A stretch of 64,000 bases of DNA, taken from assembly GCA_964508025.1 (NCBI GenBank), contig CAZDSF010000004.1:31566-95565 (forward strand), written 5' to 3'. This DNA comes from JAAZNO01 sp964508025. GTDB taxonomy: Bacteria > Chloroflexota > Anaerolineae > B4-G1 > SLSP01. Made by a program: the position numbers and the translations under genes. The stretch's first letter is position 1; each line of letters opens with the position of its first letter. The notes beneath the pieces were generated by a model, which was not told where the DNA came from, did no database searches, and worked only from the letters and a program-made list of their open reading frames with translations. This document shows, in pieces, positions 1 to 9,965 of this stretch.

Positions 1-400
1 TGATGGCGAGGATATCGAACGCCGCGACGGGGCGATAGCTCTCCAGGGCATAGAGCGGCAGCCGGGCCTGGCGCAGCGCGGCGATCATATCCGGCGCGGG
101 CAGGTATGCGCGTTCGGCGAGGGTGTCTGCGCGGCGATTGAGCAGCTCGTAGAGGATTTCCAGCGCGAAGTTGGACATCCCCAGCTCGTAGAGATCGGGG
201 AAGGCGAGGCAGACGCGCGTGGCGACGGCGTCCCACGGCTTGTGAATGGCGTTGAATTCGCCGCCGACGTAACGGCCCGGTTTCTGGATTCGATGTAACA
301 GCGCTTCGAGGTTTTCCCAGGGGATGGGCCGGGCGCTGGCAGCTGCTTCCTGGTGGCGGGGCGCCGGTTGGGGCTGTGTGGTGTGTTGTTGGTCTCTCAC
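1..400 (-). CDS. B12-binding-type radical SAM protein, N-terminal part (TIGR03960-like), cut by window edge
   Basis: Only about the first 133 residues are present; the gene continues past the left edge. The frame opens at a GTG (398-400) preceded by AGG seven bases upstream. After a Pro/Gln-rich lead it reads PIPWENLEALLHRIQKPGRY, then GGEFNAIHKPWD and FPDLYELGMSNFALEILYEL. This matches the N-terminal, cobalamin-binding-like part of the large radical SAM family known as TIGR03960. The CxxxCxxC cluster motif that would prove radical SAM chemistry lies outside the window. Family members usually sit beside or are fused to a DUF2344 protein; that cannot be checked here. The cellular role of the family is not established. 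Confidence 0.72.
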   Translation of the reverse strand, partial: MRDQQHTTQPQPAPRHQEAAASARPIPWENLEALLHRIQKPGRYVGGEFNAIHKPWDAVATRVCLAFPDLYELGMSNFALEILYELLNRRADTLAERAYLPAPDMIAALRQARLPLYALESYRPVAAFDILAI

Positions 401-453
401 CGTTTACCTATCACAGTCCTGCGATTCACAATTCGCAATTTGCTATGCATTTG

Positions 454-858
454 CTATTCACCAGTGCGCATGACGCGGATCCAGATATGGCGGCGGCGGG
501 GGCCATCAAATTCGGCGAAGAAGACGCCTTGCCACTGGCCCAGTTGCAACCGGTGTTGGGCGACGATGATGAAGTGGTCGCTGCCCAGCAACACGGATTT
601 GACGTGCGCTGGCGAGTTGCCCTCGCTGTGGGTGTAGGGCAGGCCCTCGGGCACCATGCGCTCCAGTGCCATGGCGAGATCGCGTTCCACTGTGGGATCC
701 CAATTCTCGTTGAGAACGATGCCGGCGGTGGTGTGCGGGCAGAAGAGGAAGCAGACGCCCTCCTCGATGGGCATTTCGGCAATGGCGTGTTCGATCTCGG
801 CGGTAATATCCAGGAGATCCACTTTGGTGCGGGTCTGAATTTCGATCTGTTTGAACAT
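454..858 (-). CDS. YjbQ/UPF0047 family protein (secondary thiamine-phosphate synthase-like)
   Basis: A 134-residue protein, the normal length for the YjbQ/UPF0047 family. Recognisable blocks are the N-terminal strand-rich segment MFKQIEIQTRTKVDLLDIT, the conserved FCPHTTAGIVLNENWDP, and the C-terminal LGQWQGVFFAEFDGPRRR. The HTT and ENWDP residues line the pocket in solved family structures. Some members complement thiamine-phosphate synthase loss, but that is thought to be a side activity, so the biological role is open. It lies between a radical SAM gene and sigA on the same strand, 49 nt downstream of the sigA stop. The name is secure at family level only. Confidence 0.88.
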   Translation of the reverse strand: MFKQIEIQTRTKVDLLDITAEIEHAIAEMPIEEGVCFLFCPHTTAGIVLNENWDPTVERDLAMALERMVPEGLPYTHSEGNSPAHVKSVLLGSDHFIIVAQHRLQLGQWQGVFFAEFDGPRRRHIWIRVMRTGE

Positions 859-907
859 AGGCTTCCTTAATAGCTATGGACTGAATGGCTATGGACTGTA
901 TCGCTGC

Positions 908-2461
<1,554 letters not shown>

Positions 2462-2477
2462 AGACAGTATCTCCTCG

Positions 2478-4334
2478 TTAACGTTTCGGGGGCTTGGGCC
2501 ACAACACACGTTGAATGCGTCCTAAAGTAACTGTGAGTTGGGTCATGGCGGCGGCGTATTGCGCCCCCTTCGAATCTCCCGATGCCTGCGCCTCTAGCAG
2601 CAGCCCGCGCACTTCGGCGTTGCGCTGGCGTAGGCGGCGCTCGCGCAGCCAGAGGATGGTGCGCAGCAGATCGCGTTCCCATTCCTCATTGGAATTGCTA
2701 GGCGGTGAATCCTGCAACCATTTCGTTACCTTGGTTAATGTGTCTGGCGGTAATAAATCTGACCACTCGAGGTTTGGATTCATCATCATTTCTAGCAAAG
2801 CATTCCATATTAGACGAGCTTCTGGCCCAAAATCTTCATCATGTAGAGGATCAAGATCTAGTTTTACAAGCGCGACATCTATTTGCTCCATCAGTGCTGG
2901 ATAGTGTAGAAACATCGTAAGAACGTGTGTCTCCAGATCTGCTTCTTGTGGAATTCGGCTTGGCTCAATGTTAGGTTGTAGTCGTAGTGCGGTCGCACGC
3001 TCCCGAATCTGCAAGCGATCCCGGATTAGACGCTCATCTAGTGCGAGCTGTTTTGCAATTTCTTGTATGTAGATCTCACGTTCTACATTGTCAGGAACGT
3101 CTTGTAGTAATGGTAATATTCCATCAACAATGCGTGCTTTACCACCGGGTTCCCCAGCTTTTTCTTGTTTGAGCATCTCGTGAAAGTAAAAGCGAATGAT
3201 GGGTTGTGCGGTAGCGATTTGGGATTCCCAAAGATGACGGTTTTGCAGAATAAGCTCATCAGGATCAAGCCCGTCAGGTAAGGCTAGCACACGAATGTCA
3301 ACATTTAACCGACTCTGATAGCTAGCCGCGCCGCGTGCGTTGAATACGTTATCACCTTTTCGCTCCAACGCTTGCCGCGCTGTTTCCAATCCCCGCAGGG
3401 TGGCGTTGATGCCGGCGGCATCGGGATCGAGCGCCATGATGAAGCGCCGTGTGAGCCGGTGCAGCTGCTTGAGGTGCGCCTCGGTGAGTGCGGTGCCCAT
3501 GGGCGCGACGACGTTGCGGTAGCCCTCCTGATGCGGGATCATTACGTCCATGTAGCCTTCGACGATGATGGCGGCGTCGGCTTCACGGATGGCCTGGCTG
3601 GCGAGATCGAGGCCGAAGAGGACCTGGCTCTTGTCGAAGAGCGGCGACTGTGGCGAGTTCATGTACTTGGGTTCGTCTTCGGGATTGAGCACCCGTCCAC
3701 CGAAGGCGATCACCCGCCCGCGCCGGTCGCGGATGGGGATCATCAGGCGGTCGCGGAAGCGGTCGTAGGTGCCGCCTTCATCTTTCTCCACCAACAGCCC
3801 GGCTGTGACCATGTCCTCGACGCTGAAGCCCTGGCCCAGCAGGTGGGTGCGGAGGGCGTCCCACGAGCGGAGGCTGTAGCCCAGCTGGAAGGTTTCGAGC
3901 GTGGCGGCTTTGAAGCCGCGCCGTTGCAGGTACTCGCGGGCGCGCGCCGCCTGGGGCGCGGAACCTAACAGCGTGTGGAAATATTCCGCTGCCGCCTGGT
4001 TGAGCGCCAGTAGGCGCTCGGCTTCGGCGCCGGCCTGCACCTGCGTGGGGGTGAGGGGGCGCACTTCGACGCCGGCTTGCCGCCCCAGCTCTTCCAACGC
4101 GGTGCGGAAATCCACCCCCTGCGTTTCCATGACGAACGTGAAGATGTCGCCGCCTTTGTTGCAGCCGAAACACTGCCAGCGTTGGCTGTCTGGGAAGACG
4201 TAGAACGATGGCGTTTTTTCGCTGTGGAAGGGGCAGAGGCCTTTGAGGTTGCGGCCCGCTCTCTGGAGCTGGACCGTGCGCCCTACAATCTCCGCCACAT
4301 CCAGGCGGTCCTTGATGGTATCAATCACGCTCAT
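2478..4334 (-). CDS. dnaG: DNA primase
   Basis: A 618-residue DnaG primase that makes RNA primers at the replication fork. The N-terminal zinc ribbon is visible as C34-x2-H37 and C55-x2-C58 (GLCPFHSEKTPSF, WQCFGCNKGGD). The TOPRIM catalytic core follows, with EGYMDVMIPHQEGYRNVVAP and ALDPDAAG (acidic metal ligands). The C-terminal third is the helicase-binding region, poorly conserved as usual. Directly upstream of sigA in the same transcription unit. Odd: the stretch 2700-3350 (about residues 330-545) is far richer in A+T than the rest of the gene, with sharp edges, although the reading frame is intact (see findings). Confidence 0.97.
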   Translation of the reverse strand: MSVIDTIKDRLDVAEIVGRTVQLQRAGRNLKGLCPFHSEKTPSFYVFPDSQRWQCFGCNKGGDIFTFVMETQGVDFRTALEELGRQAGVEVRPLTPTQVQAGAEAERLLALNQAAAEYFHTLLGSAPQAARAREYLQRRGFKAATLETFQLGYSLRSWDALRTHLLGQGFSVEDMVTAGLLVEKDEGGTYDRFRDRLMIPIRDRRGRVIAFGGRVLNPEDEPKYMNSPQSPLFDKSQVLFGLDLASQAIREADAAIIVEGYMDVMIPHQEGYRNVVAPMGTALTEAHLKQLHRLTRRFIMALDPDAAGINATLRGLETARQALERKGDNVFNARGAASYQSRLNVDIRVLALPDGLDPDELILQNRHLWESQIATAQPIIRFYFHEMLKQEKAGEPGGKARIVDGILPLLQDVPDNVEREIYIQEIAKQLALDERLIRDRLQIRERATALRLQPNIEPSRIPQEADLETHVLTMFLHYPALMEQIDVALVKLDLDPLHDEDFGPEARLIWNALLEMMMNPNLEWSDLLPPDTLTKVTKWLQDSPPSNSNEEWERDLLRTILWLRERRLRQRNAEVRGLLLEAQASGDSKGAQYAAAMTQLTVTLGRIQRVLWPKPPKR

Positions 4335-4382
4335 GGCTGTCTATTGTACTTGGCAAGGTTTGAATGACAAGGCAGCCCGGTG

Positions 4383-4667
4383 CTAGCGCAATTCAACGTT
4401 CCAGTCGGTGATTTCGAGGAAGCGATATTCAGCCTCGATCCAGTGGACGGCGTTTTCCAGTACCGCATAGACATGCCCGGTCTCATTGGCTACGGCGACA
4501 ATCGCGATGGCGGCGGATTGCCAGCGATCTTGATGCCCGACTTCGGCGACAGCGACATCGAAGCGGCGCCGCAGTTGGGTGAGCAGCGGCTTGAGCAACC
4601 CGCGCTTCTCCTTGAGTGAGGCCACGCCGGGCAGATAGAGTTGGATGGTGCAGGCGCCGATGATCAT
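4383..4667 (-). CDS. DUF503 (YlxP-like) protein
   Basis: A 94-residue protein of the DUF503/YlxP family, which has a ferredoxin-like fold and is often found near rbfA/infB translation genes. The diagnostic opening MIIGACTIQLYLPGVASLKE, then KRGLLKPLLTQLRRRFDVAVAEVG is present, as is the second half SAAIAIVAVANETGHVYAVL. No catalytic residues are known for the family; a link with ribosome maturation has been proposed but not proved. It starts 6 nt after the stop of ppa on the same strand, so the two are very likely cotranscribed. The next gene downstream is dnaG, 48 nt away. Confidence 0.85.
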   Translation of the reverse strand: MIIGACTIQLYLPGVASLKEKRGLLKPLLTQLRRRFDVAVAEVGHQDRWQSAAIAIVAVANETGHVYAVLENAVHWIEAEYRFLEITDWNVELR

Positions 4668-4673
4668 TGCGGC

Positions 4674-5216
4674 TCAACGGCTGGTGCGCAGATACCGGGC
4701 GTAAAGCCCCAGTGAACGCTCGATTTCTGCCAGGGCCATTTCACGCCCTTCCCATTTGAGGACTTTGACGCCGATGTGCTGCAAGTCTTTGTATACGGAA
4801 AAGAAGTGCGCGACCTCTTCCAGAAAGTGTGGGGGTATATCCTCGAGCTCTTGATAGCTGTCGAAGAGGGGGTCGGTGGCGGGCACGGCGAGGATCTTGT
4901 CATCGGCGAGACCGCGATCCAACATGCGGAAGATCCCCAGCGGGCGCGCTTCGATGACGCAGCCGGGGAAGGTCGGCTCGTTTGTCATCACCAGAATGTC
5001 CAGTGGGTCGCCATCATCGTAGTGGGTGCGCGGAATGAAGCCGTAATCTCCCGGATAATGCAGGGATGAATAGAGCACACGATCAAGCTTGATAAAACCG
5101 CCGTCTTTGTCGTACTCGAATTTGTTGCGGGAGCGCTTGGGCACTTCCACAACGATGTAGACGACATCGAGCGTATCATGGGGACTGGGGGGTAGCTCAT
5201 GCCACAGATTTGCCAT
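4674..5216 (-). CDS. ppa: family I inorganic pyrophosphatase
   Basis: A 180-residue soluble pyrophosphatase that hydrolyses PPi from biosynthetic reactions to two phosphates. The family I signature DDGDPLDILV is present (metal-binding Asp residues), preceded by YPGDYGFIPRTHYD and followed later by DDKILAVPATDP, all standard active-site blocks. Length is normal for bacteria. The start ATG 5216 has AAGGAGGAG six nt upstream. Immediately further upstream (5235-5248) is a copy of a short leader repeat that recurs before hdrA (see findings). DUF503 follows 6 nt after the stop. Confidence 0.96.
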   Translation of the reverse strand: MANLWHELPPSPHDTLDVVYIVVEVPKRSRNKFEYDKDGGFIKLDRVLYSSLHYPGDYGFIPRTHYDDGDPLDILVMTNEPTFPGCVIEARPLGIFRMLDRGLADDKILAVPATDPLFDSYQELEDIPPHFLEEVAHFFSVYKDLQHIGVKVLKWEGREMALAEIERSLGLYARYLRTSR

Positions 5217-5234
5217 CTTCTCCTCCTTACAAAA

Positions 5235-5248
5235 ATAGCGAATGGCGA
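5235..5248 (-). repeat. leader repeat, family 2 (TCGCCATTCGCTAT), copy upstream of ppa
   Basis: On the minus strand this reads TCGCCATTCGCTAT, just before the ppa Shine-Dalgarno sequence. The same 14-mer is found at 57638-57651 just before the hdrA ribosome-binding site, and related CGCCATTCGC words form a tandem array before the HDAC-like gene (49732-49780). Confidence 0.6.
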
Positions 5249-5351
5249 TGAAGGTCGCTTTCTTGCCGCGATTTTCGCCCGCGTTGGTGCGCTAAAGGCA
5301 TACGGCGGCGCCGCTACTAGAGCCTAACGCCGCCAGGGACGTTTGAACGCT

Positions 5352-6749
5352 TTACAATTTGACCGTTTCGTTGCGCACGGGCGCTTCGACGCGGCGGTAG
5401 CCTAGCTCGCGTAATCCTGCCGCCAACGCCATTGCAGGCTGCTTATCTCCATGGACAAGGAAGGTCGCGCGGACGCCGGCGCTCTGCGGGCGCGCCCAGT
5501 CCAGCAAATCCTGCCGGTCCGCGTGGGCGCTGTAGCCATAGGCGACGCGCACCTGGGCTTCCAGTGGGAATTCCTCGCCGAAGATGCGCACGACCGGCTC
5601 CCGGTTGGCAATGCGTCGTCCGAGCGTGTTGGGCGCTTGCCAGCCGGTGATGAGCACCATGTTGTTGGGGTCGGTGATGGCGTGTTTGAGATGGTGCTGC
5701 ACGCGGCCCGCTTCTGCCATGCCAGAAGCGCTGATGATGATCATAGGGTTGGGCGCGGTATTGAGCGCTTTCGACTCTTCGACGCTGTGAACGTACTTGA
5801 GTCGCCGGAATCCCAGCGGATCTGTGCTCTCGACGGCTTCCAACAGGGCGCGGCTCTCGCGATCATAGCATTCCGGGTGCTGGCGGAAGACTTCGGTGAC
5901 GTTGACGGCAAGCGGGCTATCCACGTAGATGGGCACTTCGGGAATGCGGCCCTCGTGGTGCATTTCATGCAGGGTGTAGACGATCTCCTGAGTGCGGCCC
6001 ACGGCGAACGCGGGGATGATGATGCGGCTCTCACGGCTGACGGCGTAGTTGACGGCGTCTGCCAGTTGCTCCCGCCCCTGTTCAATGGGAGGATGCTCGC
6101 GATCGCCATACGTGCTTTCGAGCATGAGATAATCAGCCGGCGGCATGGGGGTGGGATCGCGGACAATGGCGAGACCGGGTTGCCCCAAATCGCCGCTGAA
6201 GAGCAAGCGCACGGGCCGCCCGCGCTCTTGTGTCTCGATGAGCACCATCGCCGAGCCGAGAATATGCCCGGCGTCGAAGAAGGTGATGCGCACATCGCGG
6301 GCGATTTCCAGAGAGTGGTTGTAGCCCACGCCCACCAGGCGTTGCAGGGCAAAGAGCGCATCCTCTTCGGTGTAGAGCGGCGCGACGGGGGGAAGCCCCT
6401 GGCGCGCGCGTTTCTTGTTGGCGTAAGCCACATCGGCTTCCTGGATGCGCCCCGAATCGGGGAGCATGGCCGCGCAGAGATCGCGGGTGGCATGGGTGGC
6501 ATAGATCGGCGCGGCACAGCCTTGCGCCACCAGATTCGGCAGATTTCCGGCATGATCAATATGTGCGTGTGAGAGCACCACGGCATCTATCTTGCGTGGG
6601 TCGAAGTCGAAGTGCTGGTTGCGTTCGTAGGATTCCTGGCGCTTCCCCTGAAACAGGCCACATTCCAGCAGGATATTCGCGCGATTGGTGCGCACCAGAT
6701 ACATGGAACCGGTGACGGTTCCCACGCCGCCCAAAAAGGTGATTTTCAT
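5352..6749 (-). CDS. beta-CASP metallo-beta-lactamase fold RNase (CPSF73-like)
   Basis: A 465-residue zinc nuclease with an N-terminal metallo-beta-lactamase domain and an inserted beta-CASP domain. It has the HxHxDH motif (VVLSHAHIDHAGNLP), DAGHILGSAMVLIE, FSGDLGQPG, the beta-CASP block IIPAFAVGRTQEIVYTLHEM, MIIISASGMAEAGRVQHHL, and a C-terminal YGYSAHADRQDLLDW plus FLVHGD. This architecture is that of bacterial/archaeal CPSF73/TTHA0252-like RNases acting on RNA in the cytoplasm. The start is ATG 6749, with AGAGGAG eight nt upstream; the longer frame to 6848 has no such site. Probably one transcription unit downstream of rnd is possible, 106 nt away; its leader holds a dispersed repeat (6790-6823). 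Confidence 0.93.
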   Translation of the reverse strand: MKITFLGGVGTVTGSMYLVRTNRANILLECGLFQGKRQESYERNQHFDFDPRKIDAVVLSHAHIDHAGNLPNLVAQGCAAPIYATHATRDLCAAMLPDSGRIQEADVAYANKKRARQGLPPVAPLYTEEDALFALQRLVGVGYNHSLEIARDVRITFFDAGHILGSAMVLIETQERGRPVRLLFSGDLGQPGLAIVRDPTPMPPADYLMLESTYGDREHPPIEQGREQLADAVNYAVSRESRIIIPAFAVGRTQEIVYTLHEMHHEGRIPEVPIYVDSPLAVNVTEVFRQHPECYDRESRALLEAVESTDPLGFRRLKYVHSVEESKALNTAPNPMIIISASGMAEAGRVQHHLKHAITDPNNMVLITGWQAPNTLGRRIANREPVVRIFGEEFPLEAQVRVAYGYSAHADRQDLLDWARPQSAGVRATFLVHGDKQPAMALAAGLRELGYRRVEAPVRNETVKL

Positions 6750-6789
6750 GGCGTCTCCTCTGAAAATGGTAATGGGTGAGTAGTGAGGG

Positions 6790-6823
6790 GTGAGCAGTTT
6801 GGTACGGCGAACTGCGTTTTGCT
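6790..6823 (-). repeat. leader repeat, family 3, copy upstream of the beta-CASP RNase
   Basis: A 34-base segment that begins GTGAGCAGTTTGG on the plus strand and continues with GCGAACT, CGTT and TGCT. The same order of words is found at 38303-38336. Both copies sit in the 5' leader of a minus-strand gene, between the upstream gene and the ribosome-binding site. Confidence 0.6.
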
Positions 6824-6855
6824 CATTCCAATACAAAAAACTGCTCAATCTAAAA

Positions 6856-8007
6856 TTATCGCGCCGCCAACAGGCCGAGCAGGTCAGCGCCGTAAGTTTT
6901 CTGACGCCACGGGCCGATTCCTGGCACGCTCAAAAGATCATCCAAGTGCTGCGGTGGATTCCAGGCTAAAGCCCACAGCGCAACATTGGGTAGAATCACA
7001 TCGGAATCTACACCCCGACAGCTGGCAACTTCCTTGCGCCAGCTGCGGAGGATCTGATAGCGTTCCAAGACGGTGTCTGGCGGTCTTCCATCATCGCTGG
7101 GCGGTTTGGGCAACGTCTCGGCGCGCCCATTGATGACGGCTAACAGATCGCGTCCGAAACGCCGCCGCTGCATCGGGCTGAGTCCGGCTGCCGCAAGCTC
7201 CTCGTGTGTGTGCGGCTGGATTCGCGCCAGATGCACCATCTGCGAGTCGCCGAGCACCTTTACCGGTGGGCGATCCATGCGTTCGGCGGTGTGTTCGCGC
7301 CAGAGATGCAGCTGGTATAGCCGTTTTTTCTCAGGGATGCTAAGATCGTGCATACCCTTGATGCGCCAGAATGTGGCTGTGAGATCATGTTCGGCGGGTA
7401 TGGTAACGTGCTGGGCGAGGTAGGCGAAGATCTCCTGCGCTTCTTCCCACCGTTCCTTGCTGTGCAACTCGGCAGCCTGGAGATCGCGCAACGCCAACAG
7501 GTAGTGTGTATCCGTGCGCGCGTAGGCGATGGCTTCTGGCTCCAAAGGGCGCGCGCCCCAATTGTACCGTTGGTACTTTTTGTTGGGCGGCACATTGAAG
7601 TATTGCTCCATCAGCCGCCCCAGGCCCACTGCGGGCCAACCCAGAATCCTGCCGGCCCACATGGTGTCGAATAGCCCTTCACAGTGGAAGTCAAAATCGC
7701 GGCGCAGCACGACCAGATCGTTCTCTGCCGCATGAAAGACTTTCTCGATGCTGGGTGCGGCAAAAAGCGGCTTTAGCGGACTGAGGTCCTTCAGCGCCCA
7801 AGGGTCTACCAGATAATCATCTTCGGGGATGGAGAACTGGATCAGGCACACGTGCTCGCGGTAGGCGAACAGGCTGTTCGATTCGGTATCCACGGCGATG
7901 CGCGGTTCCTGTTGCAACCGGGTCGCCAACTGCGTGAGCGCGGACGGCGATGTTATCAGGATCGGCGGCTTTTGGCTTTTGGACTGACATCGGTTCGGGC
8001 TTTGCAT
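6856..8007 (-). CDS. rnd: ribonuclease D
   Basis: A 383-residue 3'-5' exoribonuclease of the DEDD family, acting in tRNA and small RNA 3' maturation. Exo motifs are seen: AVDTESNSLFAYREHVCLIQ (Exo I, D and E), FHAAENDLVVLRRDF (Exo II, D), and AYARTDTHYLLALRD (Exo III, D and Y-like spacing). Two HRDC-like helical regions follow (about 200-290 and 310-380), the second ending LLSVPGIGPWRQKTYG. There is no Shine-Dalgarno sequence; instead a good promoter (8017-8044) puts the -10 box nine bases before ATG 8007, so the mRNA is probably leaderless. Divergent from the lipoprotein gene at 8115. Confidence 0.93.
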   Translation of the reverse strand: MQSPNRCQSKSQKPPILITSPSALTQLATRLQQEPRIAVDTESNSLFAYREHVCLIQFSIPEDDYLVDPWALKDLSPLKPLFAAPSIEKVFHAAENDLVVLRRDFDFHCEGLFDTMWAGRILGWPAVGLGRLMEQYFNVPPNKKYQRYNWGARPLEPEAIAYARTDTHYLLALRDLQAAELHSKERWEEAQEIFAYLAQHVTIPAEHDLTATFWRIKGMHDLSIPEKKRLYQLHLWREHTAERMDRPPVKVLGDSQMVHLARIQPHTHEELAAAGLSPMQRRRFGRDLLAVINGRAETLPKPPSDDGRPPDTVLERYQILRSWRKEVASCRGVDSDVILPNVALWALAWNPPQHLDDLLSVPGIGPWRQKTYGADLLGLLAAR

Positions 8008-8016
8008 AGTGTTGCC

Positions 8017-8044
8017 ATTATCGTCTCACGGGGCAGATTGTCAA
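8017..8044 (-). promoter_or_regulatory. sigma-70 promoter of rnd (leaderless type)
   Basis: On the minus strand TTGACA (8044-8039), a 16-nt spacer and GATAAT (8022-8017). The ATG of rnd begins at 8007, only nine bases after the -10 box, so the transcript should start within two or three bases of the start codon. Confidence 0.65.
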
Positions 8045-8079
8045 ACTGCGCCTGGATTTGGGGTAAGGACTGTGCGCTG

Positions 8080-8108
8080 TTGCCGATTCATGGAATTGCT
8101 GCTACAAT
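8080..8108 (+). promoter_or_regulatory. sigma-70 promoter of the HExxH lipoprotein gene (leaderless type)
   Basis: TTGCCG (8080-8085), 17-nt spacer, TACAAT (8103-8108). The start codon at 8115 is six bases further on, which is where transcription is expected to begin. No Shine-Dalgarno sequence is present. Confidence 0.6.
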
Positions 8109-8114
8109 CCACTT

Positions 8115-9932
8115 ATGGAAACACGGCGCAACTGGTACAGAATGGTTTTCTGTGGGTGGTTGCTCTGCGCTCTGACGGCTTGCGCGGCCTGGCCCTCGCT
8201 CGCGCCTGTGATGTCGCCGTTTGCGCCAGAACCTTCTGCGACGCCCGCCTCGCTTCCGCCTACGAGCACCGTCACGCCGTTGCCCACAGCGACGGCGGCC
8301 GCGACGGCGGCCGTGACGGCTACCGCAACGGCCTCACCCACGCCTACCGCCACCGCGACGCCGTTGCCCGGCCCGCGTCTTGATCCCGCGCTGGTGCGCG
8401 TCTACCCATTGCCCGCGGCCATTGGCGATGCGCTCTCTCTGGATATCGAGCCGGTGTTGTCTCAAGGGTATGATGCGCCCTTTACCGTGACGCTGGCCCT
8501 GCCCGATGGACGGCTGTTTTCCAGTCCGGTTGTTCCTGTCGGCTTTGATCGGCAGCCCCGCGCGCGTTTCATTTGGGTTTGGGATACGACGGGACTTTCG
8601 GGAGCGCAGCCGATTACGGTGACATTGCTCACGCCGCCGGACATTCCAGACGGCGCGCGCGAGGACAACGTGCTGATTTTTGCCGTGCCGTTGCTCGATG
8701 CAGCGATGCTGCCGCCGCCCGAACCGGGCGCGCGTTGGGCTACGCAGACCGTCGAGGGCGTGCGGCTCTTCTACATCACCGGCTCGGCGGCAGAGCGCGA
8801 TCTATCCACACTGCTGGCTCTCTCGCAGAGCGCGTATGCGGATGTCGCGGCGCACTTCGATATGACGACGACCGAGACGGTGGATGTCTATGTGATGGAT
8901 CGCATTGTCGGGCAGGGCGGCTATGCCACGAGCGATTGGGTTGCCGTCTCGTATACTGATCGCGCTTATGCGCCGGCTGAGATGACGTTGTTGCTGCGGC
9001 ACGAGCTCACGCATCGCCTCGACAGCGCCTGGCGCTGTGACGGGATGCCTTCCATGCTGCGCGAGGGGTTGGCCGTGATGGTGGCTGGCGGGCATTACTG
9101 GCCGGAATCGTTGCCGCGCAAGGCCGCCGCACTGTTGCAGACTGATGCTTATATTCCGTTAGAGCAGCTGTTGAATGATTTCTATCGCCAGCAGCATGAG
9201 ATCGGTTATCTGGAGGCGGGCGCGTTGGTAGCGTATATTGTCGAGGAGCGCGGCTGGCAAGGGATACGCACGCTTTGTGAGACTTTCGCGGCATCGCGGG
9301 CGAATGATGCTGTGCGTTTTGCGCGCGCGCTGGAGGCAGTAGCTCTGCCCGCATTGCCCCAGCTCGAGCAGGATTGGCTGCGTTGGTTGCGCGCGCTACA
9401 CGTCACCGAAGCGGAAGTTCGTGTTCTTGAGGCTGAGTGGCTGTTGATGGATACTATGCGCGCCTATCAGCGCCGCTACGATCCCTCGGCGAATTTCCTT
9501 ACGGGTATTCTGTTCGATCCGGCGATGGGTGCGCAGCGGGGCATCGCGGCGGATTTTGTGCGGCGTCCGCGCGACGCTCAAGCCGTGGCTCTGGAGCTTT
9601 TGTTGCAGATGGCGCAGACGGCGCTCCGCGCTGCGGACCCGGATCAAGCGGAAGCGCTTCTCGCTGTGGTGGGGGCGGCGCTTGCGGCGCCGGAGTTCGC
9701 GGCGGCGCCCGAGGCGGCCAAGATGGCGGCGCTGGTAGAGGCGGTGGTCGCCTGGGGCTATGAGCCTTATCGTACAGTTTGCGTCGCAGACGGCGCCGAA
9801 GTCGGGCAGCGCGCGCCGGGATGCGTGGTCTACGCCCTCGATCTGGCTGAGTGGCCCCTACAACGGCTGTTGTGGGCAACCCGAAGCGAGGCGACGGGTT
9901 CCTGGACGGTGGTAGGCCCCCAGACGCCTTGA
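8115..9932 (+). CDS. secreted lipoprotein with gluzincin-type HExxH peptidase domain
   Basis: A 605-residue predicted lipoprotein. The signal peptide ends in the lipobox LTAC (about residues 20-23) and is followed by a Thr/Pro/Ala linker of about 60 residues, a beta-rich region (about 95-210), and a peptidase-like domain. The zinc motif is HELTH (H296, E297, H300), with E317 in REGLAVM as a likely third ligand, the spacing of the peptidase MA (gluzincin) clan. The C-terminal 250 residues are helical and unrecognised. It is therefore probably an extracytoplasmic metallopeptidase; the substrate is unknown. An arginine-rich, GC-rich gene; a small membrane protein follows directly. Confidence 0.75.
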   Translation: METRRNWYRMVFCGWLLCALTACAAWPSLAPVMSPFAPEPSATPASLPPTSTVTPLPTATAAATAAVTATATASPTPTATATPLPGPRLDPALVRVYPLPAAIGDALSLDIEPVLSQGYDAPFTVTLALPDGRLFSSPVVPVGFDRQPRARFIWVWDTTGLSGAQPITVTLLTPPDIPDGAREDNVLIFAVPLLDAAMLPPPEPGARWATQTVEGVRLFYITGSAAERDLSTLLALSQSAYADVAAHFDMTTTETVDVYVMDRIVGQGGYATSDWVAVSYTDRAYAPAEMTLLLRHELTHRLDSAWRCDGMPSMLREGLAVMVAGGHYWPESLPRKAAALLQTDAYIPLEQLLNDFYRQQHEIGYLEAGALVAYIVEERGWQGIRTLCETFAASRANDAVRFARALEAVALPALPQLEQDWLRWLRALHVTEAEVRVLEAEWLLMDTMRAYQRRYDPSANFLTGILFDPAMGAQRGIAADFVRRPRDAQAVALELLLQMAQTALRAADPDQAEALLAVVGAALAAPEFAAAPEAAKMAALVEAVVAWGYEPYRTVCVADGAEVGQRAPGCVVYALDLAEWPLQRLLWATRSEATGSWTVVGPQTP

Positions 9933-9965
9933 GCTGTCTTGAAGCGAGTGATTTTGGGTGATTGT

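Noticed and set aside
423..461. Regulatory element in the radical SAM leader
   Set aside because: Repeats of TTTGCTAT/ATTCGC type are too degenerate to separate from the general leader low-complexity sequence.
872..898. Terminator of sigA
   Set aside because: The GCTATGGACTG words form a direct repeat, not an inverted one, so no hairpin is expected.
5451..6572. 373-codon plus-strand frame over the beta-CASP RNase
   Set aside because: The minus-strand protein has all family motifs; the plus frame has none.
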